From Collinsella sp. (GTDB lineage: Bacteria > Actinomycetota > Coriobacteriia > Coriobacteriales > Coriobacteriaceae): 20,220 bases of DNA. Shown here one piece after another: positions 6,747 through 14,916 of this stretch. The DNA lies in assembly GCA_031292915.1 (NCBI GenBank), contig JAUMSH010000047.1, forward strand, positions 1-20,220, in the 5' to 3' direction. Position numbers and translations under genes: made by a program. The number at the start of each line of letters is the position of its first letter. Position 1 is the first letter of the stretch. Under the pieces are notes generated by a model. That model had not been told where the DNA came from, searched no databases, and saw nothing but the letters and a program-made list of their open reading frames with translations.

Positions 6747-7232
6747 TTACTCGAATCGCAGCGCCGCGCTCTGAGCCGCCTGCATCACGCGTTGGAGCGG
6801 CACGCCATGTTCGCGGGCAAGACGGGCGCAATCCTCGTACTCGGGAGCCGCGCGCTCGCTGCCGTCGGGCAGGGTCGCCACCTTAACGGATACCTCGCCC
6901 CATGGCGTCGTTACGCGCTCAAAGCGGCGTGGCAGGCAAACGCGTTCCATCACCTGGCGACGAATGGCGTTGGTCGTGGTCTCCAAAAAGATAATCGTCT
7001 GCAAGCGCTCGATATCATCGTGCGAGCAGATTACCTGCAGCTGCCAGCCGGGGCGGCCCTTTTTGCAGTAAAGCGGCAACCAATGCACCTCGCGGGCGCC
7101 GGCCTTGCGCAGGCAATCGGCAGCGTAGGCAAGCACCTCGGGCGACGCGTCGTCGATGTCGCATTCCAGCTTGACGATGGTTTCGGGTGCATCGGTCTCG
7201 CGGGACAGCGGAGATTTGCTATCGCATTGCAT
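6747..7232 (-). CDS. Stand-alone LarC C-terminal domain (LarC2-like, nickel-pincer cofactor family)
   Basis: The protein has 161 residues and matches the second half of LarC (formerly DUF111): ETIVKLECDIDDASPE at 17-32, CKKGRPG at 56-62, and FLETTTNAIRR at 82-92 with the following V-T-T-P-W-G segment. LarC is the CTP-dependent nickel insertase that finishes the pincer cofactor of lactate racemase (LarA). In Lactobacillus plantarum LarC1 and LarC2 are joined by ribosomal frameshifting. Here no LarC1 reading frame lies upstream, because the adjoining DNA is the divergent spacer and the PHP gene. Start ATG 7232 has AAAGGA about ten bases upstream; an ATG at 7271 has no ribosome site. The free domain may act with a LarC1 elsewhere or have another job. 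Confidence 0.85.
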   Translation of the reverse strand: MQCDSKSPLSRETDAPETIVKLECDIDDASPEVLAYAADCLRKAGAREVHWLPLYCKKGRPGWQLQVICSHDDIERLQTIIFLETTTNAIRRQVMERVCLPRRFERVTTPWGEVSVKVATLPDGSERAAPEYEDCARLAREHGVPLQRVMQAAQSAALRFE

Positions 7233-7566
7233 ACGGTCCGGATCCTTTCCGCGCGGGCTCGTTTTGTTCATCCAAACGCTAGCACATCGCGGGCGGCGCA
7301 GGGGCGGCGTCATGGGATAGGTGCGACTTTTGCTGGGCGCAAGTGCTGGCGCGCTCCAACGCCGGCCCGCTCCACTCAAACGTGTACGCCAGCCTCCAAA
7401 CATGTCAGTTTCTGCAGCTTTTGGAGGCTGATGTACATGTTTTGAGAGCGCAAGCGAGGCCGCACCGCGCACCCTTTCCAGTCGATTTCGGCCCCCCGGT
7501 GCGCTCGTCGCATCGGGGGCCGCGCCATTACAATGGAGCGGATTCGCCAAATGCAAAGGAGTCGCC
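7233..7566. other. Divergent intergenic region
   Basis: This 334-bp spacer separates the divergent LarC2-like and histidinol phosphatase genes, so it should contain both promoters. The clearest object is an inverted repeat at 7378-7442. TACAAT at 7529-7534, 32 bp before the phosphatase ATG, is a possible -10 without a convincing -35. I see no gene in it. Confidence 0.6.
7378..7442. repeat. Long imperfect inverted repeat in the divergent spacer
   Basis: AGCCTCCAAA (7391-7400) pairs perfectly with TTTGGAGGCT (7420-7429), and outside it AAACGTGTAC (7378-7387) pairs with GTACATGTTT (7433-7442) with one G-T wobble. The two blocks are joined by a 3-nt segment that is partly paired, giving a 23-nt arm with a 19-nt loop. 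It differs from hairpin family A in sequence. No T-run follows. Confidence 0.8.
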
Positions 7567-8478
7567 ATGCCCGCATGCCCGCTGGTCGATTGCCACACCC
7601 ACACCTCGTTTTCGGACGGACATGCCTCGTTTGAGGACAACGTTCGCGCCGCTGCTGCGGCCGGTTGCCGCGTCATGGTCTCGACCGACCACCTCACCTT
7701 ACCCGCCAGCATGGATGCCAACTGCGAGGTGCAGGTTGTCGAGGGCGACCTGCCGGCACATCGTCTGGCTTTTGAGGATGCCCGCAAGCTTGCCGCGCAG
7801 ATCACGCCGGAGCTCGAGCTTATCTATGGCTTTGAATGCGACTGGTACGAAGGTTGCGAGCCTCTGGTTGAGCGCTGGTCCGCGAGTGCCATAGTGCGCT
7901 TGGGCAGTGTGCACTGGATTGGCTATCCGGGCGATATCATGGCCGGTGCCGCGGGTGCGGCGGGAACGGAAGACGTCGCTCGCCCCGATACACCCGATTC
8001 GCGCTGCGGCTGGATCGATGATGACACCAACCTGCATGTTTGGGAAAACCTGGGGGTGCGCGGCGTGTGGGAGCGCTACGTCGACGACTGGTGCCGCGCC
8101 TGCGAGAGCCCGCTCAACTTTGATGTGATGGCTCACCCCGACCTGGTCATGCGCTTTTCGAAGGAAGGCTTTGCGCCCGACTTTGACCCCGCACCGTTTT
8201 GGCAGCAGTTGGCCGAGTGCGCGCACGATACGGGCCGCCGCGTTGAGGTCTCGACGGCCGCACCGCGTAAGGGCTTGGACGACTACTACCCCGCAACCGG
8301 TCTTTTGCGCTGCTTTGCCCATGCCGAAGCGCCAATCACCTTTGGCTCGGACGCGCACCGCGCCTGCGATATCTGCTGGAGCATCCGCGAGGCCCAGGCC
8401 CACGCCTACGACTGCGGCTATCGAACCTTCGACATCCCCCACCTCACCGGAGAATGGGAATCCACACCCCTCGACTAG
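7567..8478 (+). CDS. hisK: PHP-domain histidinol-phosphatase (HisK type)
   Basis: The protein has 303 residues. It would hydrolyse histidinol phosphate to histidinol. PHP metal motifs are visible: DCHTHTSFSDGH (8-19, H10 and H12), STDH (39-42), E90 in GFE, H116 in GSVHWI, H190 in MAHPDL, and D262/H264 in GSDAH, the full trinuclear set. Start ATG 7567 has AAAGGAG (7555-7561) five bases before it. It converges on the his cluster and supplies the phosphatase missing from the monofunctional HisB. A segment around 122-152 is longer than I expect for HisK. Another PHP phosphatase activity cannot be excluded by sequence, but context strongly favours this one. Confidence 0.88.
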   Translation: MPACPLVDCHTHTSFSDGHASFEDNVRAAAAAGCRVMVSTDHLTLPASMDANCEVQVVEGDLPAHRLAFEDARKLAAQITPELELIYGFECDWYEGCEPLVERWSASAIVRLGSVHWIGYPGDIMAGAAGAAGTEDVARPDTPDSRCGWIDDDTNLHVWENLGVRGVWERYVDDWCRACESPLNFDVMAHPDLVMRFSKEGFAPDFDPAPFWQQLAECAHDTGRRVEVSTAAPRKGLDDYYPATGLLRCFAHAEAPITFGSDAHRACDICWSIREAQAHAYDCGYRTFDIPHLTGEWESTPLD

Positions 8479-8490
8479 CCATCCCTTCAT

Positions 8491-8559
8491 AAGTTGCGGT
8501 GGAATAGGGATTGTTTTGCCTGATGAAGCGCTTAAACAGTCCCTATTTCACCGCAACTT
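8491..8559. repeat. Intergenic hairpin repeat, family A copy 3
   Basis: Arms 8491-8516 and 8534-8559 pair over 26 positions, with only two mismatches and both G-T wobbles, so the RNA stem would be unbroken. The left arm starts AAGTTGCGGTGGAATAGGGA. The loop contains the palindrome AAGCGCTT (8526-8533). It lies between the convergent ends of hisK and hisE, 12 bp after one stop and 39 bp from the other. It could serve as a two-way transcription barrier, although no T-run follows. Confidence 0.9.
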
Positions 8560-8598
8560 CCATGACCCCGTTACACCAACAAAGACTGTCCCCAACGA

Positions 8599-8916
8599 CT
8601 AGTGGCGGCGGGCGTTGAGTTCACCGGCGAGTTCGTCGAGGGTGATACCGTAGCGCTCGAGCGTCACGAGCAGGTGGTAGACCAGGTCGCCGGCCTCGTA
8701 GCGGATGTGATCGTGATCGTTATCCTTGCAGGCCATGATCACCTCGCTTGCCTCCTCGGCAAGCTTCTTGAGCAGCTCGTCCTCGACGTCGGTCAGCAGA
8801 CGCGCGGTATAGCTCTCCTGCGGCGATGCATCACGACGACCGTGAATCACCTCGGCCAGACCTGTCAGCGTCTCACCGATATTTCCATCCTGAACGTTTG
8901 CGGTGCGCACACCCAT
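8599..8916 (-). CDS. hisE: Phosphoribosyl-ATP pyrophosphatase
   Basis: The protein has 105 residues, typical for a separate HisE. It removes pyrophosphate from phosphoribosyl-ATP, the second step of histidine synthesis. The all-alpha NTP-pyrophosphatase motif is clear: DVEDELLKKLAEEASEV at 43-59 and EAGDLVYHLLV at 74-84, carrying the metal-binding acidic residues. Start ATG 8916 has AAAGGA seven bases upstream. It is the last gene of the cluster and follows hisI by 46 bp; in many bacteria the two are fused, here they are not. Confidence 0.95.
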   Translation of the reverse strand: MGVRTANVQDGNIGETLTGLAEVIHGRRDASPQESYTARLLTDVEDELLKKLAEEASEVIMACKDNDHDHIRYEAGDLVYHLLVTLERYGITLDELAGELNARRH

Positions 8917-8962
8917 GGTTCAATCCTTTCTGGCTGGCCAAGCGCTTGGTCGAGCGCCCGCC

Positions 8963-9292
8963 CTACGCGAGTTTCTTAAAGAAGCAGGTACGGTTGCCGG
9001 TATGGCAGGCCGGGCCCGGAGAGTCAACCTTAACCAGTAGCGTATCGCTATCGCAGTCGGCCCAGAGCTCCTTGACCTCCTGCATATTGCCGCTCGTCGC
9101 GCCCTTGTTCCAGAGCTCCTGGCGGCTGCGACTCCAAAACCACGTGGTACCGGTCTTGAGCGTCAGCCCCACCGACTCCTCGTTCATCCAAGCAACCATA
9201 AGCACCTCGCCGGTGTCATACTGTTGAACCACGCAAGGAATCAATCCTTTGGCGTCGTATTTAAGATCCGCTGGAGTAGTAATTTCTCTCAT
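8963..9292 (-). CDS. hisI: Phosphoribosyl-AMP cyclohydrolase
   Basis: The protein has 109 residues. It opens the adenine ring of phosphoribosyl-AMP, the third step. Conserved parts are VAWMN (33-37), WSRSRQELWNKG (53-64), TSGN (66-69), DCDSDTLL (79-86) and GPACHTG (93-99). C80, C96 and C103 are the zinc ligands, and D79/D81/D83 the magnesium site. I chose ATG 9292, preceded by GGGGAA, because the frame upstream only translates a structured repeat. It begins 142 bp after hisF ends, a wide gap for this cluster, filled by the inverted repeat at 9331-9425. Confidence 0.95.
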   Translation of the reverse strand: MREITTPADLKYDAKGLIPCVVQQYDTGEVLMVAWMNEESVGLTLKTGTTWFWSRSRQELWNKGATSGNMQEVKELWADCDSDTLLVKVDSPGPACHTGNRTCFFKKLA

Positions 9293-9330
9293 TTCAATTC
9301 CCCAATTTAAACATCGCCGGTCGGCGAGGG

Positions 9331-9425
9331 TTGTCCAGGTGCCCGAGATTCCGAGCGACAAGCCCGACGACGCGTACTTAAGTACGCGAGGAGGGTTGGA
9401 GCCGGAAGGTCGGGTGCCTGGGCAA
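9331..9425. repeat. Long inverted repeat with perfect palindromic centre between hisF and hisI
   Basis: The centre CGCGTACTTAAGTACGCG (9371-9388) is a perfect 18-bp palindrome. Imperfect pairing continues outward for most of about 47 nt per side: TTCCG...CGGAA and, at the ends, TTGTCCAGG with CCTGGGCAA. As DNA it could form a cruciform and as RNA a hairpin with almost no loop. It has no terminal T-run, so it is not a typical terminator; it may be an RNA processing site or a small mobile repeat. Confidence 0.85.
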
Positions 9426-9434
9426 GCCGCAGCG

Positions 9435-10217
9435 CTAGAAGTCCAACCTCACAGGAATGCCCTGCGACGCCATATACTCCTTCACCTGACGAATGCTGAA
9501 GGTTCCAAAGTGAAAGACGCTCGCCGCCAGCACGGCGTCGGCTTCGCCCTCGATCACACCCTCGGCAAAATGCTCGAGCGTGCCCACGCCACCACTCGCG
9601 ATGACGGGGATTGGCACCGCGCGCGCCACGGCACGGGTGAGTGCCAGGTCAAAGCCGGCCTTGGTGCCGTCGCGATCCATGCTGGTCAGCAGGATCTCGC
9701 CGGCGCCGCGACGAGCCGCTTCCTCGGCCCACGCCACCGCGTCGATACCCGTGGCGTTGCGGCCTCCTGCGGTAAAGACCTCCCACTTATCGGCGCCCGG
9801 CTCCCCGGGCAGCCCCACGCGCTTGGCATCGATCGCCACGACCACGGCCTGGCTGCCAAACGCCGCGGCAGCCTGGCTAATCAGCGATGGGTCGCGCACG
9901 GCCGCCGAGTTGAGCGATACCTTGTCGGCACCGGCAGCCACCATGGTCCGCATGCCCGCCAGGTCGCGAAAGCCGCCGCCCACGGTGTAGGGAATGGCCA
10001 GCTCCTCGGCCGCGTGCGCCGCCATCTCGATGGTCGTCGCACGGTTGTCGCTCGTCGCGGTAATGTCCAAAAATACGACCTCGTCCGCACCCTCGCGGTC
10101 GTAGGCGCGGGCCAGCTCCACCGGGTCGCCCGCATCGCGCAGGCTCACAAAGTTGACGCCCTTGACCACGCGGCCGTCCTTAACATCCAGACAAGGAATC
10201 ACGCGTTTGGTAAGCAT
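9435..10217 (-). CDS. hisF: Imidazole glycerol phosphate synthase, cyclase subunit
   Basis: The protein has 260 residues, a full TIM barrel. With HisH it makes imidazole glycerol phosphate and AICAR from PRFAR and ammonia. The catalytic acids D11 (CLDVKDGRVVKG) and D130 (VVAIDAKR) are in place, as are the phosphate loops TVGGGFRD (78-85) and ASGGVG (207-212). Start ATG 10217 is three bases after the hisA stop, with GGGAGGAG upstream, so translation is coupled. Confidence 0.97.
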   Translation of the reverse strand: MLTKRVIPCLDVKDGRVVKGVNFVSLRDAGDPVELARAYDREGADEVVFLDITATSDNRATTIEMAAHAAEELAIPYTVGGGFRDLAGMRTMVAAGADKVSLNSAAVRDPSLISQAAAAFGSQAVVVAIDAKRVGLPGEPGADKWEVFTAGGRNATGIDAVAWAEEAARRGAGEILLTSMDRDGTKAGFDLALTRAVARAVPIPVIASGGVGTLEHFAEGVIEGEADAVLAASVFHFGTFSIRQVKEYMASQGIPVRLDF

Positions 10218-10220
10218 GGG

Positions 10221-10960
<740 letters not shown>

Positions 10961-10964
<4 letters not shown>

Positions 10965-11662
10965 CGGCCGGCCCCCTCGACGATGCTCACGAAGTTCTTA
11001 AGAATGCGCTGACCCAGCGCAGAAGATTTCTCGGGATGGAACTGGCAGCCCCACACGTTACCGTGGCGCACGATGCACGGGAAGCTCCGCGTGTAGTGTG
11101 TGCGCGCCAGAACATCGGCGGCATCAGCGTCGTCTGCCACCGCGTAGCTGTGGGTGAAGTACATGTTGGCACCCTCGGCAAAACCGGCGAGCAGCGGATC
11201 GGCCGCACCGGCGGGTGTCATGTGCACCTGGTCCCAACCCACGTGCGGCACCTTCAGTCGGCTCGACTCCAGGCGCGTGCACGAGCCGCGCATAATGCCC
11301 AGGCCATCGACCCAGGGGCCGCCGGCCTGCTCGGAGGCATCGTCGTCCGCGTCCGTGCCCTCGTCCGCAGGCACGCCCTCGTTGCCTCGCTCAAAAAATA
11401 GCTGAAGGCCCAGGCAGATGCCGAGCAGCGGAGTTCCGGCGGCAACGGCGTCGAGCACCGCGTCCGCCTCGCCGCTCTCGCGCATAAAGGCAATCGCGTC
11501 GTAGAACGCACCCACGCCCGGGATGACCAGGCCGTCGGCGTTGCGGATCCGCTCCGGATCGTCCGACGTGCAGGCGGCGGCACCGGCGCGCGCAAGCCCG
11601 CGCACAACGCTCGACAAGTTGCCCTTGTGGTAGTCGACCACCACGATCTTCGGTTCGCCCAC
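10961..11662 (-). CDS. hisH: Imidazole glycerol phosphate synthase, glutamine amidotransferase subunit
   Basis: The protein has 233 residues. It hydrolyses glutamine and passes ammonia to HisF. The class I amidotransferase triad is C83 (GICLGLQ), H209 and E211 (QFHPEKSS). Start is GTG 11662 with GGGAGG about five bases upstream; the frame is open further back but translates only the repeat and antisense of hisB. The protein is longer than most HisH because of an acidic insert (about 97-113, ADEGTDADDDASEQA) between the nucleophile helix and the GLGIM segment. A 79-bp gap with a hairpin separates it from hisB. Confidence 0.95.
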
Positions 11663-11687
11663 GCGACCCTCCCTTATCTCATCATCC

Positions 11688-11728
11688 AAAACCACCACAA
11701 AGGGGACAGGCACCTTCGTGGTGGTTTT
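11688..11728. repeat. Inverted repeat between hisB and hisH
   Basis: AAAACCACCACAAAGG (11688-11703) pairs with 11713-11728 over 16 positions with one mismatch and a 9-nt loop. On the minus strand the stem ends in a run of four T (AACCACCAC side reads GGTGGTTTT), so it could act as a weak terminator or attenuator inside the his cluster. The loop region reads GGGGACAGGCACC, sharing GGGGACAG with the repeats at 1678 and 8584. Confidence 0.85.
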
Positions 11729-11741
11729 ACCCTTGTGACGG

Positions 11742-12329
11742 TTACAGTGAGCCCTTGGTGCTGGGGATGCCTTGCACGCGGGGATCGAGCTCACAGGCGT
11801 GACGCATCGTGCGGCCCACGGCCTTAAAGGCCGCCTCGATAATGTGATGCGAGTTACCGCCCGCCAGCTCGCGCACGTGCAGCGTGAGCTTGGCATCGCG
11901 CGCAAAGGCGTAGAAGAACTCGACGGCCAGCTCGGTATCAAAGGTGCCCACGCGCTCGGTCGGCACGGGCAGCTCGCAGTAGGCCTGCCCGCGGCCCGAA
12001 ATATCAACGGCAGCCATCACAAGCGTCTCGTCCATGGCGATCGCCGCGTCGGCAAAGCGCGTAATGCCCGCCTTGTCGCCCAGCGCCTGACAAAACGCCT
12101 CGCCCAGCACGATGCCCGTATCCTCGACGGTATGGTGCGCGTCGACCTCAACGTCGCCCACCGCGTGTACCGTCAAATCGAACAGGCCATGGCGGCCAAA
12201 GGCGTTGAGCATGTGGTCGAAAAACGGCACGCCGGTCGAGATATCGCACGCACCGGTTCCATCCAGGTCGAGCTTTACGACAATATCGGTCTCCCCCGTC
12301 TTACGGGTTACCTCGGCATAGCGGCCCAT
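11742..12329 (-). CDS. hisB: Imidazoleglycerol-phosphate dehydratase
   Basis: The protein has 195 residues, the monofunctional form without the phosphatase domain seen in enterobacteria. It dehydrates imidazole glycerol phosphate to imidazole acetol phosphate using two manganese ions. The two signature repeats are DAHHTVEDTGI (63-73) and GNSHHIIEAAFK (158-169), giving ligands H65, H66, E69, H161, H162 and E165. Start ATG 12329 abuts the hisC stop. Confidence 0.97.
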   Translation of the reverse strand: MGRYAEVTRKTGETDIVVKLDLDGTGACDISTGVPFFDHMLNAFGRHGLFDLTVHAVGDVEVDAHHTVEDTGIVLGEAFCQALGDKAGITRFADAAIAMDETLVMAAVDISGRGQAYCELPVPTERVGTFDTELAVEFFYAFARDAKLTLHVRELAGGNSHHIIEAAFKAVGRTMRHACELDPRVQGIPSTKGSL

Positions 12330-13445
12330 CTACATCTCCTCCTTCACCAGCGCGGCAAACGCAGCCAGCACCTCATCGTTTTCCTGCGGGGTACCCACGG
12401 TAATGCGCAGGCAGTCCGCAAGCCCCGACGCATAGCTAAAGTCGCGCACCAAAATCGAATACTCATCGCGCAGACGCTCGCGCACGCGCGTGGCATGCGG
12501 CGTGCGCACGAGCACAAAGTTCGCCGCGCTCGGCCACGCCTCCACGGGCAGACCCTCGGCAGCCATTGCACGCAGGGCGCACAACTCGCGCTCGCGCTCG
12601 GATGCAACCTGCGCCACCACGGGCGCGTACGCATCGCGGGCACGCACACAGGCAAGCGCCGCCGCCTGGCTCAGCACGTTGACCGAATAGATCTGGCGAA
12701 TCGCCGCGAACACGTCGATGACCTCGGGTGCCGCGATCACGTAGCCCAGACGCGTGCCGGCGGCGCCAAACGCCTTGGACAGCGTATGCAGAATCACCAG
12801 GTTGGGATGCTCGGCGATAAGTCCCTGCGCCGTGGTGGTCGCGCCAAACGAATCGTCGGCAAACTCAACGTAGGCCTCGTCGACCATGACCATGCCGGGG
12901 CACGCATCGCACAGGGCCGCGACAAAGTCGAGCGGCGCCACGTCGCCCGTAGGGTTATTGGGCGAGGTCACGATTGCCAGGTTGCACTCGAGTGCCGCTG
13001 CAAGCACGGCTGCCTGGTCGAGCTCAAAGGTCGCCGGGTCGCGCCACACGTCGCGCACCTCGGTCTGGCAGAGCGACGCAAAGAACGCGTACTCGCTAAA
13101 GCACGGCGGGCAGTTGAGCAGGGTCCTCCCCGCGCCGCCAAACGCCAGCAGATAGTTATAGAGCAGCTCGTCGCCGCCGTTTCCCACGCAGATGTTCTCG
13201 CGCGTCACGCCATGCCAGGCAGCAAGCTCGTCGCGCAGGTCGTTGGACATGGGATCGGGATAGCGGTTGAGCGGTGTAGCAGCCAGGGCGGCGTCGACCG
13301 CCTCGCGCACGCCGGCCGGCACGGGATAGGTGTTCTCGTTGGCCGAAAGGTTGATGCGCGTGGGCGTAAAGTTGGGATCGTAGGGTTCAATGCCGGCCAA
13401 GTAGGGCTGGACGAGCTCCTTCATGCGAGACGTCAGCTCGGCCAT
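12330..13445 (-). CDS. hisC: Histidinol-phosphate aminotransferase
   Basis: The protein has 371 residues, a fold-type I PLP aminotransferase. It transfers the amino group from glutamate to imidazole acetol phosphate. Visible are LSANENTYP (33-41), SPNNPTG (161-167), VDEAYVEF (188-195) and HTLSKAFGAAGTRLGY (220-235) with the PLP lysine K224. I chose ATG 13445 because AGGAGG lies just upstream, within the end of hisD; the hisD stop is one base away. A longer frame from 13478 would overlap hisD. Confidence 0.96.
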   Translation of the reverse strand: MAELTSRMKELVQPYLAGIEPYDPNFTPTRINLSANENTYPVPAGVREAVDAALAATPLNRYPDPMSNDLRDELAAWHGVTRENICVGNGGDELLYNYLLAFGGAGRTLLNCPPCFSEYAFFASLCQTEVRDVWRDPATFELDQAAVLAAALECNLAIVTSPNNPTGDVAPLDFVAALCDACPGMVMVDEAYVEFADDSFGATTTAQGLIAEHPNLVILHTLSKAFGAAGTRLGYVIAAPEVIDVFAAIRQIYSVNVLSQAAALACVRARDAYAPVVAQVASERERELCALRAMAAEGLPVEAWPSAANFVLVRTPHATRVRERLRDEYSILVRDFSYASGLADCLRITVGTPQENDEVLAAFAALVKEEM

Positions 13446-13446
13446 A

Positions 13447-14883
13447 TTAGGCCTCCTCGACGACCGCGCCAGCGGCACCGCCCGCCGCCGCCGTCAGGAC
13501 CACGCCCTCGGCAACCGTCGTCACGGCGTCGCCCGGCCAGGCAACCTTAGTCAGGTCGGCCGCGGCCAGTGACGCGGCGCTCACGGCATCCTCGCCCTGC
13601 TCCAGCACGCGGCGACGCAGTGCGGCCGAAAGCGCGTGTGCCCACAGGCCCTCGGCCTCGGCTAAGCGCTGCGTAGCGGGAGCGTCGGAGAGCAGGCCCT
13701 CGGGTGTATAGCAAATGACACTCGAGCGCTTGACGAACTCTTCGACCGAAAGCGGGTTGGAGAACATGGACGTGCCGCCGGTCGGCAGCGTGTGGTTGGG
13801 TCCGGCAACATAATCGCCGAGCGGCTCGGAGCTCCAAGCGCCCACAAAGATGGCACCGGCGTTGCGGATACCACCAAGCAGGCCCATCGCATCCTTGCAG
13901 TGCAGCTCCAGGTGCTCGGGCGCCACGGTGTTCACGGCCTCGACAGCGGCAGCCATATCGGCGGCCACTACGATGGTGCCCTCGTTATCGAGCGAGGCGC
14001 GCGTGATCTCGGCACGCGGCGACTGCGCCACCAGAATGTCGATACCCGCCTCGACCTCACGCGCAAACTGCTCGTCGCAGGTCACCAGATAGCAGGCTGC
14101 CAGCGGATCGTGCTCGGCCTGGGCCATCAGGTCGGCCGCAACCACCATGGGCTTGGCCGTGGCATCGGCCAGCACGCAGACCTCGGAGGGGCCGGCGACC
14201 ATGTCGATACCCACGTCGCCCGAGACAATCTGCTTGGCGGCGGCGACAAAGGCGTTGCCCGGACCGGTGATTTTGTCGACGCGCGGAATAGTCTCAGTAC
14301 CGTATGCCAGCGCGGCCACGGCCTGAGCGCCGCCCACCATGTAGATCTCGTCCACGCCGCCGAGCTTTGCCGCGGCGAGCGTGTAGGGGCTGATCAGGCC
14401 ATCCTTTTGCGGCGGGGTCACCATGACCACGCGCTTAACGCCAGCCACCTTGGCGGGAATGGCGTTCATGAGCACCGTGGAGGGATACTGCGCGCGACCG
14501 CCCGGCACATAGATGCCAGCCGCCGCGAGCGGAGTCACCTTAACGCCGAGCATCGTGCCGTCCGGGCGCGTGGTAAACCAACTCTGCTCGACCTCGCGCT
14601 GGTGGAACTCGCGAATCTGGCGTGCAGCCTTTTCGAGCGCCGCGACAAAGGCCGGATCGAGGCCTTCGAGCGCGGCATCGATCTGCTCCTGCGGCAGGCG
14701 AAAACTCTGCAGCTCAACACCGTCAAAACGCTGACAGTAATCGCGCACCGCGGCATCGCCGTTGGCGCGCACGTTTGCCACGATATCGCGGGCGGCGTCG
14801 ACGATGTTTTGCGGCAGCACGCCCTTGCGATTGAGCTGATTGGTAACGAGACGCTCACCGGGAGCAAGCTTGATAGTCTTCAT
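13447..14883 (-). CDS. hisD: Histidinol dehydrogenase
   Basis: The protein has 478 residues. It performs the last two oxidations, histidinol to histidine, with NAD and zinc. Zinc ligands Q255, H258, D357 and H416 and the catalytic E323/H324 (APEHLEL) are present, as is the signature segment around 229-260 (VAGPSEVCVLAD, MAQAEHDP). The family is usually about 430 residues; here an Ala-rich tail of about 45 residues follows (434-478) whose last codons carry the hisC ribosome site. Start ATG 14883 has AGGGGA upstream. It lies 105 bp after the hisZ-hisG gene. Confidence 0.96.
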   Translation of the reverse strand: MKTIKLAPGERLVTNQLNRKGVLPQNIVDAARDIVANVRANGDAAVRDYCQRFDGVELQSFRLPQEQIDAALEGLDPAFVAALEKAARQIREFHQREVEQSWFTTRPDGTMLGVKVTPLAAAGIYVPGGRAQYPSTVLMNAIPAKVAGVKRVVMVTPPQKDGLISPYTLAAAKLGGVDEIYMVGGAQAVAALAYGTETIPRVDKITGPGNAFVAAAKQIVSGDVGIDMVAGPSEVCVLADATAKPMVVAADLMAQAEHDPLAACYLVTCDEQFAREVEAGIDILVAQSPRAEITRASLDNEGTIVVAADMAAAVEAVNTVAPEHLELHCKDAMGLLGGIRNAGAIFVGAWSSEPLGDYVAGPNHTLPTGGTSMFSNPLSVEEFVKRSSVICYTPEGLLSDAPATQRLAEAEGLWAHALSAALRRRVLEQGEDAVSAASLAAADLTKVAWPGDAVTTVAEGVVLTAAAGGAAGAVVEEA

Positions 14884-14916
14884 ATCGGTATCCCCTATCG
14901 GTCGAGGTTGCGTTTG

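Noticed and set aside
7233..7805. Frameshift-linked LarC1 upstream of the LarC2-like gene
   Set aside because: I checked the upstream minus-strand frame; it reads antisense to the PHP gene and shows no Ni-insertion domain motifs.
8936..8951. Palindrome CCAAGCGCTTGG between hisI and hisE
   Set aside because: Twelve base pairs without flanking features in a GC-rich spacer; too little to claim a regulator site.
9293..9361. N-terminal extension of HisI
   Set aside because: It runs into the inverted repeat and has no family similarity; the ATG at 9292 has a ribosome site and gives the normal length.
11772..13550. Very long plus-strand frame (592 codons) opposite hisB and hisC
   Set aside because: It is a shadow produced by GC-rich codon bias; the minus-strand genes are unmistakable. 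The same holds for the frame at 13792-15615 opposite hisD and hisZ-hisG and for 9249-10766 opposite hisF/hisA.
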